Shown piece after piece: positions 7,217-14,827 of a stretch of DNA of 64,000 nt. Numbering within the stretch: position 1 is the first letter of the stretch; every line of letters begins with the position of its first letter. The DNA is from JAHDDW01 sp964648795. Its GTDB lineage: Bacteria; Actinomycetota; Acidimicrobiia; Acidimicrobiales; SZUA-35. The position numbers were made by a program, and so were the translations under genes. The DNA lies in NCBI GenBank assembly GCA_964648795.1, contig CAZYMB010000008.1, positions 23,622 through 87,621 of the forward strand, given 5' to 3'. The notes below the pieces were generated by a model. It was given only the letters and a program-made list of their open reading frames with translations. It did no database searches and was not told the origin of the DNA.

Positions 7217-8662
7217 CTAACTTTGGGAGAGGCTGAAGCCACCAACTCCAGTTTGTAACTCAAAGCCACTTCCTGGACCAGCACCTGTATCTGCTGAACC
7301 ATCAATGGGTCCAACAAATGCACTAGCTGCTACCCGTTTTCCGTTACTGCCATCTGAGGTGAGATTATTGGACGCTTGCGCTGAACCTTGGTTAGCGAAG
7401 TCCGTTCCATTTGAGAAGAGGGTGTTATTGCGGATGACTCCGCCGGAGCCTTCCTCTGCCAGAATCCCTGTGTTCCCAGCACGAAATACAACATTGTTTT
7501 CGACCACCGCATTATTTGAATCAAACCTAATGCCAATAGCGCTGTTGCATCTATTTCCATCTCCACCAGTGCCACTCGCCGATATATCGTGGATAACGTT
7601 GCCGATTATCGTTAGGTTTTTGGAAGAATTAACTCTGACCGCAGCCTCGCACCAGGAGTCAATGTTGAAGATGTGGTTATTGCGAACAGTTACGTCAAAG
7701 GTTGAACTCTTAACGTTAACTGCTTCAGAAGTAGCGTTCCCGTTGTCGTGAAGAACATTATTTTCGACAGTTATATTATTAGTAATGTCTCCAGCTTTAG
7801 CTCCATTACCTACGTATACGAGTTCACCGAACACAGAGTACCTCAAGGATTGACTGGTGTCAGTACCTGGCCGGTTTCCTGTATTTGAGATATCGCAGCC
7901 AGCGACCCTCACTTGAGAAGAACCATCACGCACATGGAAACCTTCTTGTCCTGTACCTGAAATAACACAATTGAGTACCTCAACCTGTTGAGAAGCATTT
8001 ACTCCGATTCCTCTCATCGAGTTTGTAGCCTCAAGACCGTTAACAACGATATGGCTAGAGTTGTCGACAGATACCGCTGATGTACTTGGGCCCGCTTCGA
8101 CACCCCCGAGAGAAAAAACTGCTCCTCCATCTGGCGCGGTGAACTCAATTGGGTTATCCGGCTGTCCATTTTTACCGTTTATAAGAAGGTGCCCATAATT
8201 ACCTGGCGCAAAGCAGACAACATCACCCGGGCCAGCCTGTCCAACAGCACCTGCAACGTTGCCACCAGAGCTAACCTGAATTGTACAAGATCCGCCGCCG
8301 CCAATCTGGCTCTGTTGTGAGCCAGCTGTAATCTGTCGTTGGGACTGGTTGCCTGTGTTTGGCAGCTGATCTTGTCCTTGAACTCTAAGATTGCTATCGC
8401 TAAGATCTTGTCCTTGAACTCTAAGATTGCTATCGCTAAGAGTTGTTGGAGTATTTGTTGCTGCACTAGATCTTGAGACATCCAACTCTAGATTGTCTGC
8501 TACGTCTTGTGTACTAGGCGCTGACTGTGCGACCTGAATTGCATCAGAGTCTCCACCAAAACTGAAAACTACAACCAACAAAAGCATCACCAAAAGTACA
8601 CTGCCTGTTATGAGATTCTTCTTTGACATGTTTGCCGTCAAACTCGCCCACAGTTTCGCCAT
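7217..8662 (-). CDS. Membrane-anchored parallel beta-helix protein
   Basis: The protein (481 residues) has a short cytoplasmic N-terminus and a single hydrophobic segment (LITGSVLLVMLLLVVVFSF). A low-complexity Ser/Gln/Asn-rich linker follows, then a right-handed parallel beta-helix region built from repeated turns such as NNITVENNVLHDN, VTVRNNHIFNI, LTIIGNVIHDI and AVVENNVVFRAG. This is the pectate-lyase-like or polysaccharide-processing fold; no catalytic residues can be assigned by eye. It is probably an extracytoplasmic carbohydrate-binding or -cleaving protein. The linker holds a perfect tandem 12-residue repeat. An alternative ATG 11 codons downstream is possible. The gene is convergent with the reductase, with only 3 bases between the stops. 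Confidence 0.75.
   Translation of the reverse strand: MAKLWASLTANMSKKNLITGSVLLVMLLLVVVFSFGGDSDAIQVAQSAPSTQDVADNLELDVSRSSAATNTPTTLSDSNLRVQGQDLSDSNLRVQGQDQLPNTGNQSQRQITAGSQQSQIGGGGSCTIQVSSGGNVAGAVGQAGPGDVVCFAPGNYGHLLINGKNGQPDNPIEFTAPDGGAVFSLGGVEAGPSTSAVSVDNSSHIVVNGLEATNSMRGIGVNASQQVEVLNCVISGTGQEGFHVRDGSSQVRVAGCDISNTGNRPGTDTSQSLRYSVFGELVYVGNGAKAGDITNNITVENNVLHDNGNATSEAVNVKSSTFDVTVRNNHIFNIDSWCEAAVRVNSSKNLTIIGNVIHDISASGTGGDGNRCNSAIGIRFDSNNAVVENNVVFRAGNTGILAEEGSGGVIRNNTLFSNGTDFANQGSAQASNNLTSDGSNGKRVAASAFVGPIDGSADTGAGPGSGFELQTGVGGFSLSQS
8368..8439 (-). repeat. Two perfect tandem copies of a 36-bp unit inside the beta-helix gene
   Basis: The units at 8368-8403 and 8404-8439 are identical base for base and encode LSDSNLRVQGQD twice in the linker between membrane anchor and beta-helix. 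The unit length is a multiple of three, so the frame is kept. Perfect identity suggests a recent duplication that may vary in copy number between strains. Confidence 0.9.
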
Positions 8663-8755
8663 AAGACCCAGGGTACCATAGGCAGAACTGCTTAGCTAGC
8701 CGGTCTTAAAGTCATCAATAACTCAAGCAAGCTAAGCAACTAAACTTGCTACTAA

Positions 8756-9436
8756 ATGACTAGTATCGGCACCCTAAATGAAAGCCCGCTTCACGCTGCG
8801 CTTAAAGAGTCATACAGACGCCCCGGCGACGAGGTAGAGGTCCCAACCGAAGGCTTCGTGGCTGATCTACGCAATGGAGATTCAATTATCGAGATTCAAA
8901 CTGGCAGCTTTTCGGCCATGCGTAACAAGTTCGATACATTATTAGACCGCTATCAGATTTTGCTAGTTCATCCAATCGCTCAAACCAAGTATGTACTCAA
9001 ACATGATAAAGATGGGAACCAGCTGTCTCGTAGAAAGTCCCCAAAGAGGGGAGTACTTAGCGACATCTGCCGTGAGCTTTCTTCTTTCCCAATGCTGCTT
9101 AGCCACCCGCATTTTACACTCGATGTCGTAATGGCCGATATCGAAGAAGTTCGCAGCCCTAACGCTACGGCCAAAAGACGCAGAGGAGACTTAGCTGTCG
9201 AGTATCGCCAACTCATCGAGACTAAAGAGGTGTATCACTTCACCGAACCAGACGATCTACTACAGATACTGCCGCCCCAACTGCCAGATACGTTCACAAC
9301 TAAAGACATTGCTACCGGACTTGATGTGAGTAGGAACAAGGCACAAAACGTCGCTTATTGCCTTAGGACCGCTGAAGCAATATACGAAGTCGACCGAAGC
9401 AAGGCCGGTATCCGTTATCGAAGGTTCGATACATGA
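8756..9436 (+). CDS. Conserved protein with a possible PD-(D/E)XK nuclease-like core
   Basis: This 226-residue protein is not clearly assignable. Near residues 30-50 it has an Asp followed by hydrophobic strands and an E-x-Q motif (ADLRNGDSIIEIQTGSF), then KFDTLLDRYQILLVHPIA. That arrangement resembles the D...E-x-K/Q active-site hairpin of PD-(D/E)XK nucleases (inference from pattern only). The basic RRKSPKRG segment follows, and the C-terminal third (TTKDIATGLDVSRNKAQNVAYCL) reads like a winged-helix DNA-binding domain. The gene overlaps the next gene, a YgjP-type metalloprotease, by 4 bases, so the two are almost certainly translated together. A DNA-related role coupled to proteolysis is a hypothesis. 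Confidence 0.6.
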   Translation: MTSIGTLNESPLHAALKESYRRPGDEVEVPTEGFVADLRNGDSIIEIQTGSFSAMRNKFDTLLDRYQILLVHPIAQTKYVLKHDKDGNQLSRRKSPKRGVLSDICRELSSFPMLLSHPHFTLDVVMADIEEVRSPNATAKRRRGDLAVEYRQLIETKEVYHFTEPDDLLQILPPQLPDTFTTKDIATGLDVSRNKAQNVAYCLRTAEAIYEVDRSKAGIRYRRFDT

Positions 9437-10110
9437 CAGCTTTAGCTTTTGACTACTCCGTCAAGCGATCTCGCCGCAAATCAATTGGTATCTATGTTCA
9501 AGATGGATCTGTAGAAGTGCGAGCTCCAAGGTATGTCAACTTGGGTGAGATCAACTCTTTTGTTACCGCCGAAGCCGATTGGGTTGAGAAAAAACTATTA
9601 GAAGCGCATCGGAAGAGCTCAGAGAAGCCCAAGCTGGCACATGGCCAGGAGTTTCTGTTCTATGGACAAGTACGTATCCTGGACTTCCAGCCCGGGGAGT
9701 CAGAGGTCTATGAAGACGGCAACCACATTGTCATCTCACATAACCTTTTTACTGACATCGAAGAACTGTTCACTGACTGGGTAAAGACACAGGCCCAACA
9801 ATATTTGGATGAACGCATCCCCGAGTTGGCAGAATACATGGATGTTGCCGACGTAGTCTCAGAAATTAAATACAAGAGGACCAAAAGTAAGTGGGGCCAC
9901 TGCACTAGCGAGGGGAAGCTTCAGTTCAACTGGTTGATTATGTTGGCTCCACCAGATGTGATCGATTATGTTGTCATACACGAACTAGCCCACATGTACT
10001 ATTTGGATCATTCGAAACAGTTTTGGTCTTTGGTAGGGGAGTACTGCCCCAACTATGAGACACATCGGAAATGGCTAAACACAAACCAGCATCGGCTTTG
10101 GTTTGACTAG
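9433..10110 (+). CDS. YgjP/DUF45 (SprT/WLM-like) zinc metallopeptidase
   Basis: The protein (225 residues) carries the zinc-metalloprotease motif HELAHMYYLDH (HExxH plus a downstream His) near residues 185-195. Before it comes the family signature KRTKSKWGHCTSEGKLQFNW ('KWGxC...G.I.LN'), then KQFWSLVGEYCPNYETHRKWL, the usual end of YgjP-like DUF45 proteins. These features identify the YgjP-like metallohydrolase family, related to the SprT/Wss1 proteases that act on DNA-protein crosslinks and to type I restriction accessory proteins. No signal peptide is visible, so it is probably cytoplasmic. It overlaps the preceding nuclease-like gene (ATGA overlap) and ends 12 bases from the convergent pirin gene. 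Confidence 0.85.
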   Translation: MTALAFDYSVKRSRRKSIGIYVQDGSVEVRAPRYVNLGEINSFVTAEADWVEKKLLEAHRKSSEKPKLAHGQEFLFYGQVRILDFQPGESEVYEDGNHIVISHNLFTDIEELFTDWVKTQAQQYLDERIPELAEYMDVADVVSEIKYKRTKSKWGHCTSEGKLQFNWLIMLAPPDVIDYVVIHELAHMYYLDHSKQFWSLVGEYCPNYETHRKWLNTNQHRLWFD

Positions 10111-10122
10111 CGCCTCATCTGC

Positions 10123-11022
10123 CTAAACCGTTCCTGTGGCTTCGATTGTACCCATGCGTCCTGCTTGGAAGTCAATTATCGCTTCCTGCAATTCGCTTCG
10201 TTCGTTCATAACAAAGGGCCCCTGTCGGACCATCGGCTCATCGATTGGTTCGCCGGTCATCACCATGCAATCGAGGGGCGCTTCTGAGTCGCCGGGTACC
10301 GAAACAGCAACATCGCCACCAGAAGTATCGAAGATAGCTAACTTTTGCGAGCCAACGGTTTGGCTATCGAGGTTGGCTGAGCCTGCAAATATATATAGTG
10401 CAGCTGTGTGGCCTTCTGGCACAACAAACTGAAGTTCTGCTCCTGGTTCTGCTGTTAGGCGAGCGTAGCCAACGGGGGTATGAGTCTTTGCGGGCCCGGT
10501 AACACCAAATAAGTCGCCAGAGACAACAGTTGCTCTCCAACCAGGCCCACTCGCTTCTGCTAAAGAGCTGGCAGGTAATGCTTGATAGTTGGGTTGTGTA
10601 CGCCGCAACGCTGCCGGCAAGTTAACCCAAAGTTGTATACCGTGACCTAGTCCACCTTCTCGCTGTATTCGTTCGCTTGGCATTTCTTCATGCACAATTC
10701 CATCGCCTGCGGTCATCCACTGAACATCGCCAGGACCAATGATGCCATGGTTGCCGGCCGAGTCTTTGTGTTCCATTTCACCTTCAAGGACGAAAGTCAC
10801 GGTTTCAAACCCACGATGTGGATGAGCGGGTGCTCCAACTGGCTCACTGTTTGGTTCGTGATAGGTCGGAGCCATTTCGTCAAGCAATAGGAATGGGTCT
10901 ACCCAATTGAGTTCTGTAATTGGGAATGGCCTAAACACGGTAAAGCCACCGCCTTCGATAGCTGTGACAGAGTCAACTATTCGATTTAGTGATCTAGTTG
11001 CTGAGCTATTCGGAGTTGTCAT
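10123..11022 (-). CDS. Pirin family cupin protein
   Basis: The 299-residue protein has the pirin metal-binding signature in its N-terminal cupin: PAHPHRGFETVTFVLEGEME, then HKDSAGNHGIIGPGDVQWMTAG, with the His and Glu ligands conserved. The C-terminal cupin ends with GPFVMN followed by an acidic/basic helix, as in bacterial pirins such as YhhW, some of which have quercetin dioxygenase activity. It is a soluble cytoplasmic protein and probably an iron-binding dioxygenase or redox sensor. The gene is monocistronic, convergent with the metalloprotease gene and divergent from the RTX-like protein gene. Confidence 0.9.
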   Translation of the reverse strand: MTTPNSSATRSLNRIVDSVTAIEGGGFTVFRPFPITELNWVDPFLLLDEMAPTYHEPNSEPVGAPAHPHRGFETVTFVLEGEMEHKDSAGNHGIIGPGDVQWMTAGDGIVHEEMPSERIQREGGLGHGIQLWVNLPAALRRTQPNYQALPASSLAEASGPGWRATVVSGDLFGVTGPAKTHTPVGYARLTAEPGAELQFVVPEGHTAALYIFAGSANLDSQTVGSQKLAIFDTSGGDVAVSVPGDSEAPLDCMVMTGEPIDEPMVRQGPFVMNERSELQEAIIDFQAGRMGTIEATGTV

Positions 11023-11111
11023 AGAGGGCCTTTATGGAAGTGGTTCCAGTAGCTTAGCTGATTTTTCTCATTTGCCCGTAAGCTGGAATAGGCGAAAAGG
11101 CGGTAAATAGG

Positions 11112-12161
11112 ATGAAATTAGCGAACTTTGGGTTAGTTGGGATTCCGATTCTTATTGTTCTTGGCACAACCGCTGTGGGTTCAGCTAGTGCTCCTGGACC
11201 AAATACCTGCCTCGGTAACCCAGTTACGATCACTGCTCCTTCCGGGCATCTGGAAAATGGTACGCCGATCTTTAGGGGTACAACCGGTCGAGATGTAATC
11301 TCTGGTACGACTGGCAACGATGTCATTTATGGTTTCAAAGGCAACGATATTATCTGCGGATGGGGTGGCGACGACTCGATATTTGCAGGCCAGGGCGCAG
11401 ACACCGTTTTCTCTGGCGAGGGCGACGACATCGTCCAAGGCGGTTGGGGAGCCGATGTACTTTATGGTGGACCTGGCAACGATGTGATCCGTGGCAGCAA
11501 CGGAGCAGATACCATTTACGGTGAAGCTGGAACGGACAGACTTATTGGAAACCTCGGACACGACACTTTGATTGGCGGACCTGATTACGACACTACAAAC
11601 GGAGGACTTGGTACAGACAACTGCGAAAGCGAAAACGTCTTAACTTGCGAATCCGGAACGCAGAATACATCGAGTAGCGGGAACACCTCTGCTACGAAAT
11701 CGACTTCTGGCAATGCCAATACGGCACCAGATTACGCTGGAACGCCTGCTTCCGTGCTAGCAATCGTCGACCATATCTTTCCTGCTAGCCAGCACGAAAA
11801 CGTACGTACCATCTTTGCTTGCGAGAATCCTTGGTTGGACCCAACAATAGAGGGGCTCCACAGCCGACCTGAAGACGGAATCGACTATGGTTTGTTTCAG
11901 ATCAACGCCAAGGCTCACACTGATGCCATCCCTAAAGCCCTTCCATCGCTATCGGCGAAGTCTCAGCGAATCTATGCGAACAAAGGCCTAATTGGCTCTC
12001 TGAAAGATGCGCACTTCAACATTGAGTACGCCTACCATCTAACCCAAACAGAGACCTGGCGTGCCACAATCGACCACCCCACCTTTGATGCAAATCCATG
12101 GCGACGAACCCGCTGGGGAGCCTGGACATGTGGCAAAGACACCACGCCTTGGCACTTCTAG
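11112..12161 (+). CDS. Secreted protein with RTX-like calcium-binding repeats and a lysozyme-like transglycosylase domain
   Basis: A signal peptide (KLANFGLVGIPILIVLG...GSASA) is followed by about ten nonapeptide repeats of the GGxGxDxUx type, for example GNDVIYGFKGNDIICG and GNDVIRGSNGADTIYG. Such repeats form calcium-binding beta-rolls. After a Ser/Thr linker, the C-terminal third carries a lysozyme-like fold: a catalytic Glu in FACENPWLDP, DYGLFQINAKAH, and NIEYAYHLTQ near the end. It is probably a calcium-dependent, exported peptidoglycan-cleaving enzyme or autolysin. RTX repeats N-terminal to a transglycosylase domain are an unusual order. The gene stands alone, with a divergent pirin gene upstream. 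Confidence 0.85.
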   Translation: MKLANFGLVGIPILIVLGTTAVGSASAPGPNTCLGNPVTITAPSGHLENGTPIFRGTTGRDVISGTTGNDVIYGFKGNDIICGWGGDDSIFAGQGADTVFSGEGDDIVQGGWGADVLYGGPGNDVIRGSNGADTIYGEAGTDRLIGNLGHDTLIGGPDYDTTNGGLGTDNCESENVLTCESGTQNTSSSGNTSATKSTSGNANTAPDYAGTPASVLAIVDHIFPASQHENVRTIFACENPWLDPTIEGLHSRPEDGIDYGLFQINAKAHTDAIPKALPSLSAKSQRIYANKGLIGSLKDAHFNIEYAYHLTQTETWRATIDHPTFDANPWRRTRWGAWTCGKDTTPWHF

Positions 12162-12271
12162 CTAATACGCTAGCTAGCACTTAAGAACATAGTTCCTCAA
12201 CTGCTTCCTCAAAAGCCATCGAACAACCTCCGCCAGGGGGGACCTCCAGGTCCTGCTAAGATTGCGCTACT

Positions 12272-12340
12272 TCAGCCAATTACAAGAAAAATCAGAGCTG
12301 GGATAATTATTAGCCACTCTGGGCGTAAGAATATTTTCAT
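12272..12340 (-). CDS. Possible 22-residue membrane micropeptide
   Basis: An ATG-initiated frame encodes 22 residues beginning MKIFLRPEW and continuing as an uninterrupted hydrophobic stretch (LIIIPALIFLVIG). GGAG lies 7 bases before the ATG. A basic/aromatic start followed by one membrane span is typical of small membrane peptides. A GGACCT/AGGTCC hairpin lies just downstream on the same strand. The evidence is only the start context and hydrophobicity, so it may be spurious. Confidence 0.3.
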   Translation of the reverse strand: MKIFLRPEWLIIIPALIFLVIG

Positions 12341-12476
12341 TCGAATCTCCGAGGTCTGGGTCAAGAGACTCTAGAACAGTCCAGCGCCCAGGGGTGTCAA
12401 TGGAGCAAGGTTTCTTAGTGATGCCTGAATGGCTAGCCAAAGGCGCCTAAATAGCCTGAAAAGAGACTCGGATTCT

Positions 12477-12509
12477 CTTAACAAGCTCTTAACACTAATA
12501 ACCGATAAT
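12477..12509 (+). promoter_or_regulatory. CTTAACA direct repeats with an 11-bp period before a -10-like box (Pho-box-like)
   Basis: CTTAACA occurs at 12477-12483 and 12488-12494 (period 11 bp), followed 9 bases later by GATAAT at 12504. Two 7-bp units on one helix face in the -35 position, then a -10 hexamer, is how OmpR/PhoB-family regulators bind. It lies about 40 bases upstream of the lipoprotein that heads the export operon. Confidence 0.4.
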
Positions 12510-12545
12510 GTAACTGTGAGTTGGGTCGAACGCGTAGGAGTGACC

Positions 12546-13217
12546 ATGTACAAGCTTCCAATAGTTATTGCTATAGGGCTATTTGCTGCAAGTTGTAGTA
12601 GCTCAGAAGAAGCCGCGGGTAATAACATCTTGATCGAAGGCGATGACGACATCACAGAGCTAGAAGTGAGCAGCGACGACGAAGCACTCGCCCTCGAATT
12701 TGCAGCCTGCATGCGAGAGAACGGCGTCGACATTGCTGACCCAACAGTCAACGCTGACGGGTCAATTGACTTGTTTGGTGGCGGCGGACCAGGAGCAGGC
12801 GGCAACCAAGTTGATGCGCAAGCACGTCGTAGCGCTTTCGAAGAGTGCGGCGACATTATTGCCGAAGCTAGCTTCTTCGGTAACCGTGGCGGCAATGGAC
12901 CAGATGTAGAACAACAAGACACCATTCTTGCCTTAGCTCAGTGCTTACGTGACAACGGCTTTACCGATGTTGAAGACCCAACCTTTGATGACTTTGGTGC
13001 TGGTGGCGCACCTGCGCTTGGTGCTGGCGGCCCTGGTGGTGGCCGTGGCGGCGGACTCTTCGGTGACAGTATCGACTTCCAGGATGAAGCTGTTCAAGAA
13101 ACTCTAGCTTTGTGTAGAACTGAAGCCGGCATCGAAGATGGACAAGGTGGGCCCGGTGGCGGTGGATTCGGTGGACGTCGAGGTGGCGGAGCGGGCAGAA
13201 ACGCAGCAGCTAACTAA
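12546..13217 (+). CDS. Glycine-rich lipoprotein heading the export operon
   Basis: A lipoprotein signal peptide is clear: MYKLPIVIAIGLFAASC, with lipobox AASC. The ATG at this position has AGGAG 7 bases upstream; an in-frame upstream extension has no signal-peptide character. The mature protein (about 205 residues) is acidic and Gly-rich. It contains two related Cys-containing motifs, FAACMRENGVDIADP and LAQCLRDNGFTDVEDP, each before a Gly-rich segment, so it looks like an internal duplication; a third Cys lies in LALCRTEAG. Such proteins often sit next to MacA/MacB-like genes in actinobacteria. It is probably an extracytoplasmic partner of the transporter encoded downstream; molecular role unknown. 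Confidence 0.75.
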   Translation: MYKLPIVIAIGLFAASCSSSEEAAGNNILIEGDDDITELEVSSDDEALALEFAACMRENGVDIADPTVNADGSIDLFGGGGPGAGGNQVDAQARRSAFEECGDIIAEASFFGNRGGNGPDVEQQDTILALAQCLRDNGFTDVEDPTFDDFGAGGAPALGAGGPGGGRGGGLFGDSIDFQDEAVQETLALCRTEAGIEDGQGGPGGGGFGGRRGGGAGRNAAAN

Positions 13218-13246
13218 AGTATTTAACTTCTCTGAGAGTGAACATA

Positions 13247-14827
13247 ATGGAAGAATCAGTTACAACTTTAGACCACGAAACAAAACAGGATTCCAAGGCT
13301 AGACCATGGTATCTACACCCACTAGTAATTGGCGCAGCCGTAGTCGTCATAGCAATTGCTACTTGGCTCACGTTCTTTAACGGTTCATCAGATGATGCAG
13401 ACGCTAGTGGACAAATTCGTGCCGTTAGAGCCGAGACACGAGACCTAGTCGAGTTCACAACTCTTTCTGGGACACTTAACTTCTCAGACATAGTCAATGT
13501 CAACGCTTCTGGTGGGGGAGTAGTCACAGATGTCATTACCGACGGCACCAGTCTCAATCAAGGTGACACTATATACAGAGTAAACGACCAGCCAATCGTA
13601 TTGCTTTATGGCAACGCTGCCTTGTTCCGCAACTTTGGTAACGGCGACACTGGCGACGATGTGCTTCTACTCGAACAAAACTTAGCTTCCCTAGGGTTCA
13701 ATGTAGACTCCGACGGTTCTTCCACCGACTTCATAGTAGATGGCACCTTTACTGCTACAACCGCTGATGCGTTAGCGCGCTTTCAAGACTCAGTCGGGCT
13801 TACTTCAACTGGCTCGTTTAATGTATCTGACTATGTAGTTGCTGGAGGACCTTCCGTTGCCTCAAACATATCGGTTCGCACAGGAACTTCAGTTACTCCG
13901 GGAACGTCTATCTTAGATTTGAATGTTGATCGATCAATCAATGGCTTATTCACAGCCCACTCTGGAGTTATAGAGTCAACCCTTGAGGCTGGTAGCGAAA
14001 TCAGTTCTGGCGAAGTTGTTTATGTACAAGACGGTCTTCCTATAACTGCATTTGTGACCGACGAAACCTTCACTAGAACACTTACCGAAGGCATTACCAA
14101 TGGGGCTGACGTAGAAGTACTCGAACAAACACTTAGCGACCTTGGCTTCGATGCCGGCGGAGACCTAACAGTAGACGAGTCCTTCACTTCTGTTACTGCT
14201 GCAGCCATTACCGAGTGGCAACAAAATCTCAGTGAAACTTGGAGTGCCGTTGAATTAACTGGTGAGCTGGCTTTAGGTGACCTTTTAGTGGTTTCGCCTG
14301 ACTTTGTGCGAATTGATAGCGTAACCAATGGCGAACCCGTTACTCTCGGTCTAGCTTCACAAATATATACACTCAACTCCACTGCCGGCGATCGTATTGT
14401 TGAAGCAAATATTGCTGCAGCTGACAGAAGCCTTATATCTATTGGCGATATAATAGATGTCGAGTTCCCCGACGGCACCATTACTGACGGCACAATAATT
14501 AGTCTCGCTACTTCCGCACAACCCGGCAACGGTGATGGCGACGGCGGAAACGGGATACCTCTAGAAGTTGCAGTATCTGAAACCCCAGAATCTGCCCGAG
14601 GCCTAACCGAATTAGCCGTTGACCTAAACATCACAACCAACCGAGCGCAAAGTGTGATCGCTATTCCCGTTGGAGCACTCATTGCACAGGGAGATGGAGT
14701 CTTTGCTGTTGAAACAACAGATGGTGAAACAACAGAGATTGTGACGGTAGAGCCTGGACTTTTTGCTGAAGGCTTTGTTGAAGTATCTGGTATTGAAGAC
14801 GGAATAGCAGTTGTGGTGCCCTCGTGA
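13247..14827 (+). CDS. MacA/HlyD-like periplasmic adaptor with two peptidoglycan-binding domains
   Basis: The protein has a short cytoplasmic N-terminus and one membrane span (LVIGAAVVVIAIATWLTFF). Adaptor-like beta segments follow (DIVNVNASGGGVVTDVITDG, then QGDTIYRVNDQPI). Two peptidoglycan-binding-like modules are visible: DVLLLEQNLASLGFNVD...FTATTADALARFQ and DVEVLEQTLSDLGFDAGG...TAAAITEWQ. The C-terminal part (AVIAIPVGALIAQGDGVFAVE...VEPGLFAEGFVEVSG) is the typical membrane-proximal domain of MacA-like adaptors. It probably links the MacB-like ABC transporter to the cell wall. An ATG is preferred over a GTG three codons upstream, with GAGAG as ribosome-binding site. The stop overlaps the ATPase start by 4 bases. 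Confidence 0.85.
   Translation: MEESVTTLDHETKQDSKARPWYLHPLVIGAAVVVIAIATWLTFFNGSSDDADASGQIRAVRAETRDLVEFTTLSGTLNFSDIVNVNASGGGVVTDVITDGTSLNQGDTIYRVNDQPIVLLYGNAALFRNFGNGDTGDDVLLLEQNLASLGFNVDSDGSSTDFIVDGTFTATTADALARFQDSVGLTSTGSFNVSDYVVAGGPSVASNISVRTGTSVTPGTSILDLNVDRSINGLFTAHSGVIESTLEAGSEISSGEVVYVQDGLPITAFVTDETFTRTLTEGITNGADVEVLEQTLSDLGFDAGGDLTVDESFTSVTAAAITEWQQNLSETWSAVELTGELALGDLLVVSPDFVRIDSVTNGEPVTLGLASQIYTLNSTAGDRIVEANIAAADRSLISIGDIIDVEFPDGTITDGTIISLATSAQPGNGDGDGGNGIPLEVAVSETPESARGLTELAVDLNITTNRAQSVIAIPVGALIAQGDGVFAVETTDGETTEIVTVEPGLFAEGFVEVSGIEDGIAVVVPS

Larger units (their letters stand above)
12162..12545. other. Intergenic region with a tiny reverse ORF and a forward promoter region
   Basis: This 384-base stretch has no long gene. 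It contains a short inverted repeat (GGACCT-cc-AGGTCC) near 12240, a 22-codon reverse ORF with a Shine-Dalgarno-like GGAG (listed separately), and a direct-repeat element with a -10-like hexamer before the lipoprotein gene (listed separately). Nothing else is recognised. Confidence 0.5.

Noticed and set aside
8368..8439. CRISPR-like repeats
   Set aside because: The two 36-bp units are directly adjacent with no spacer and encode an in-frame peptide repeat inside a gene.
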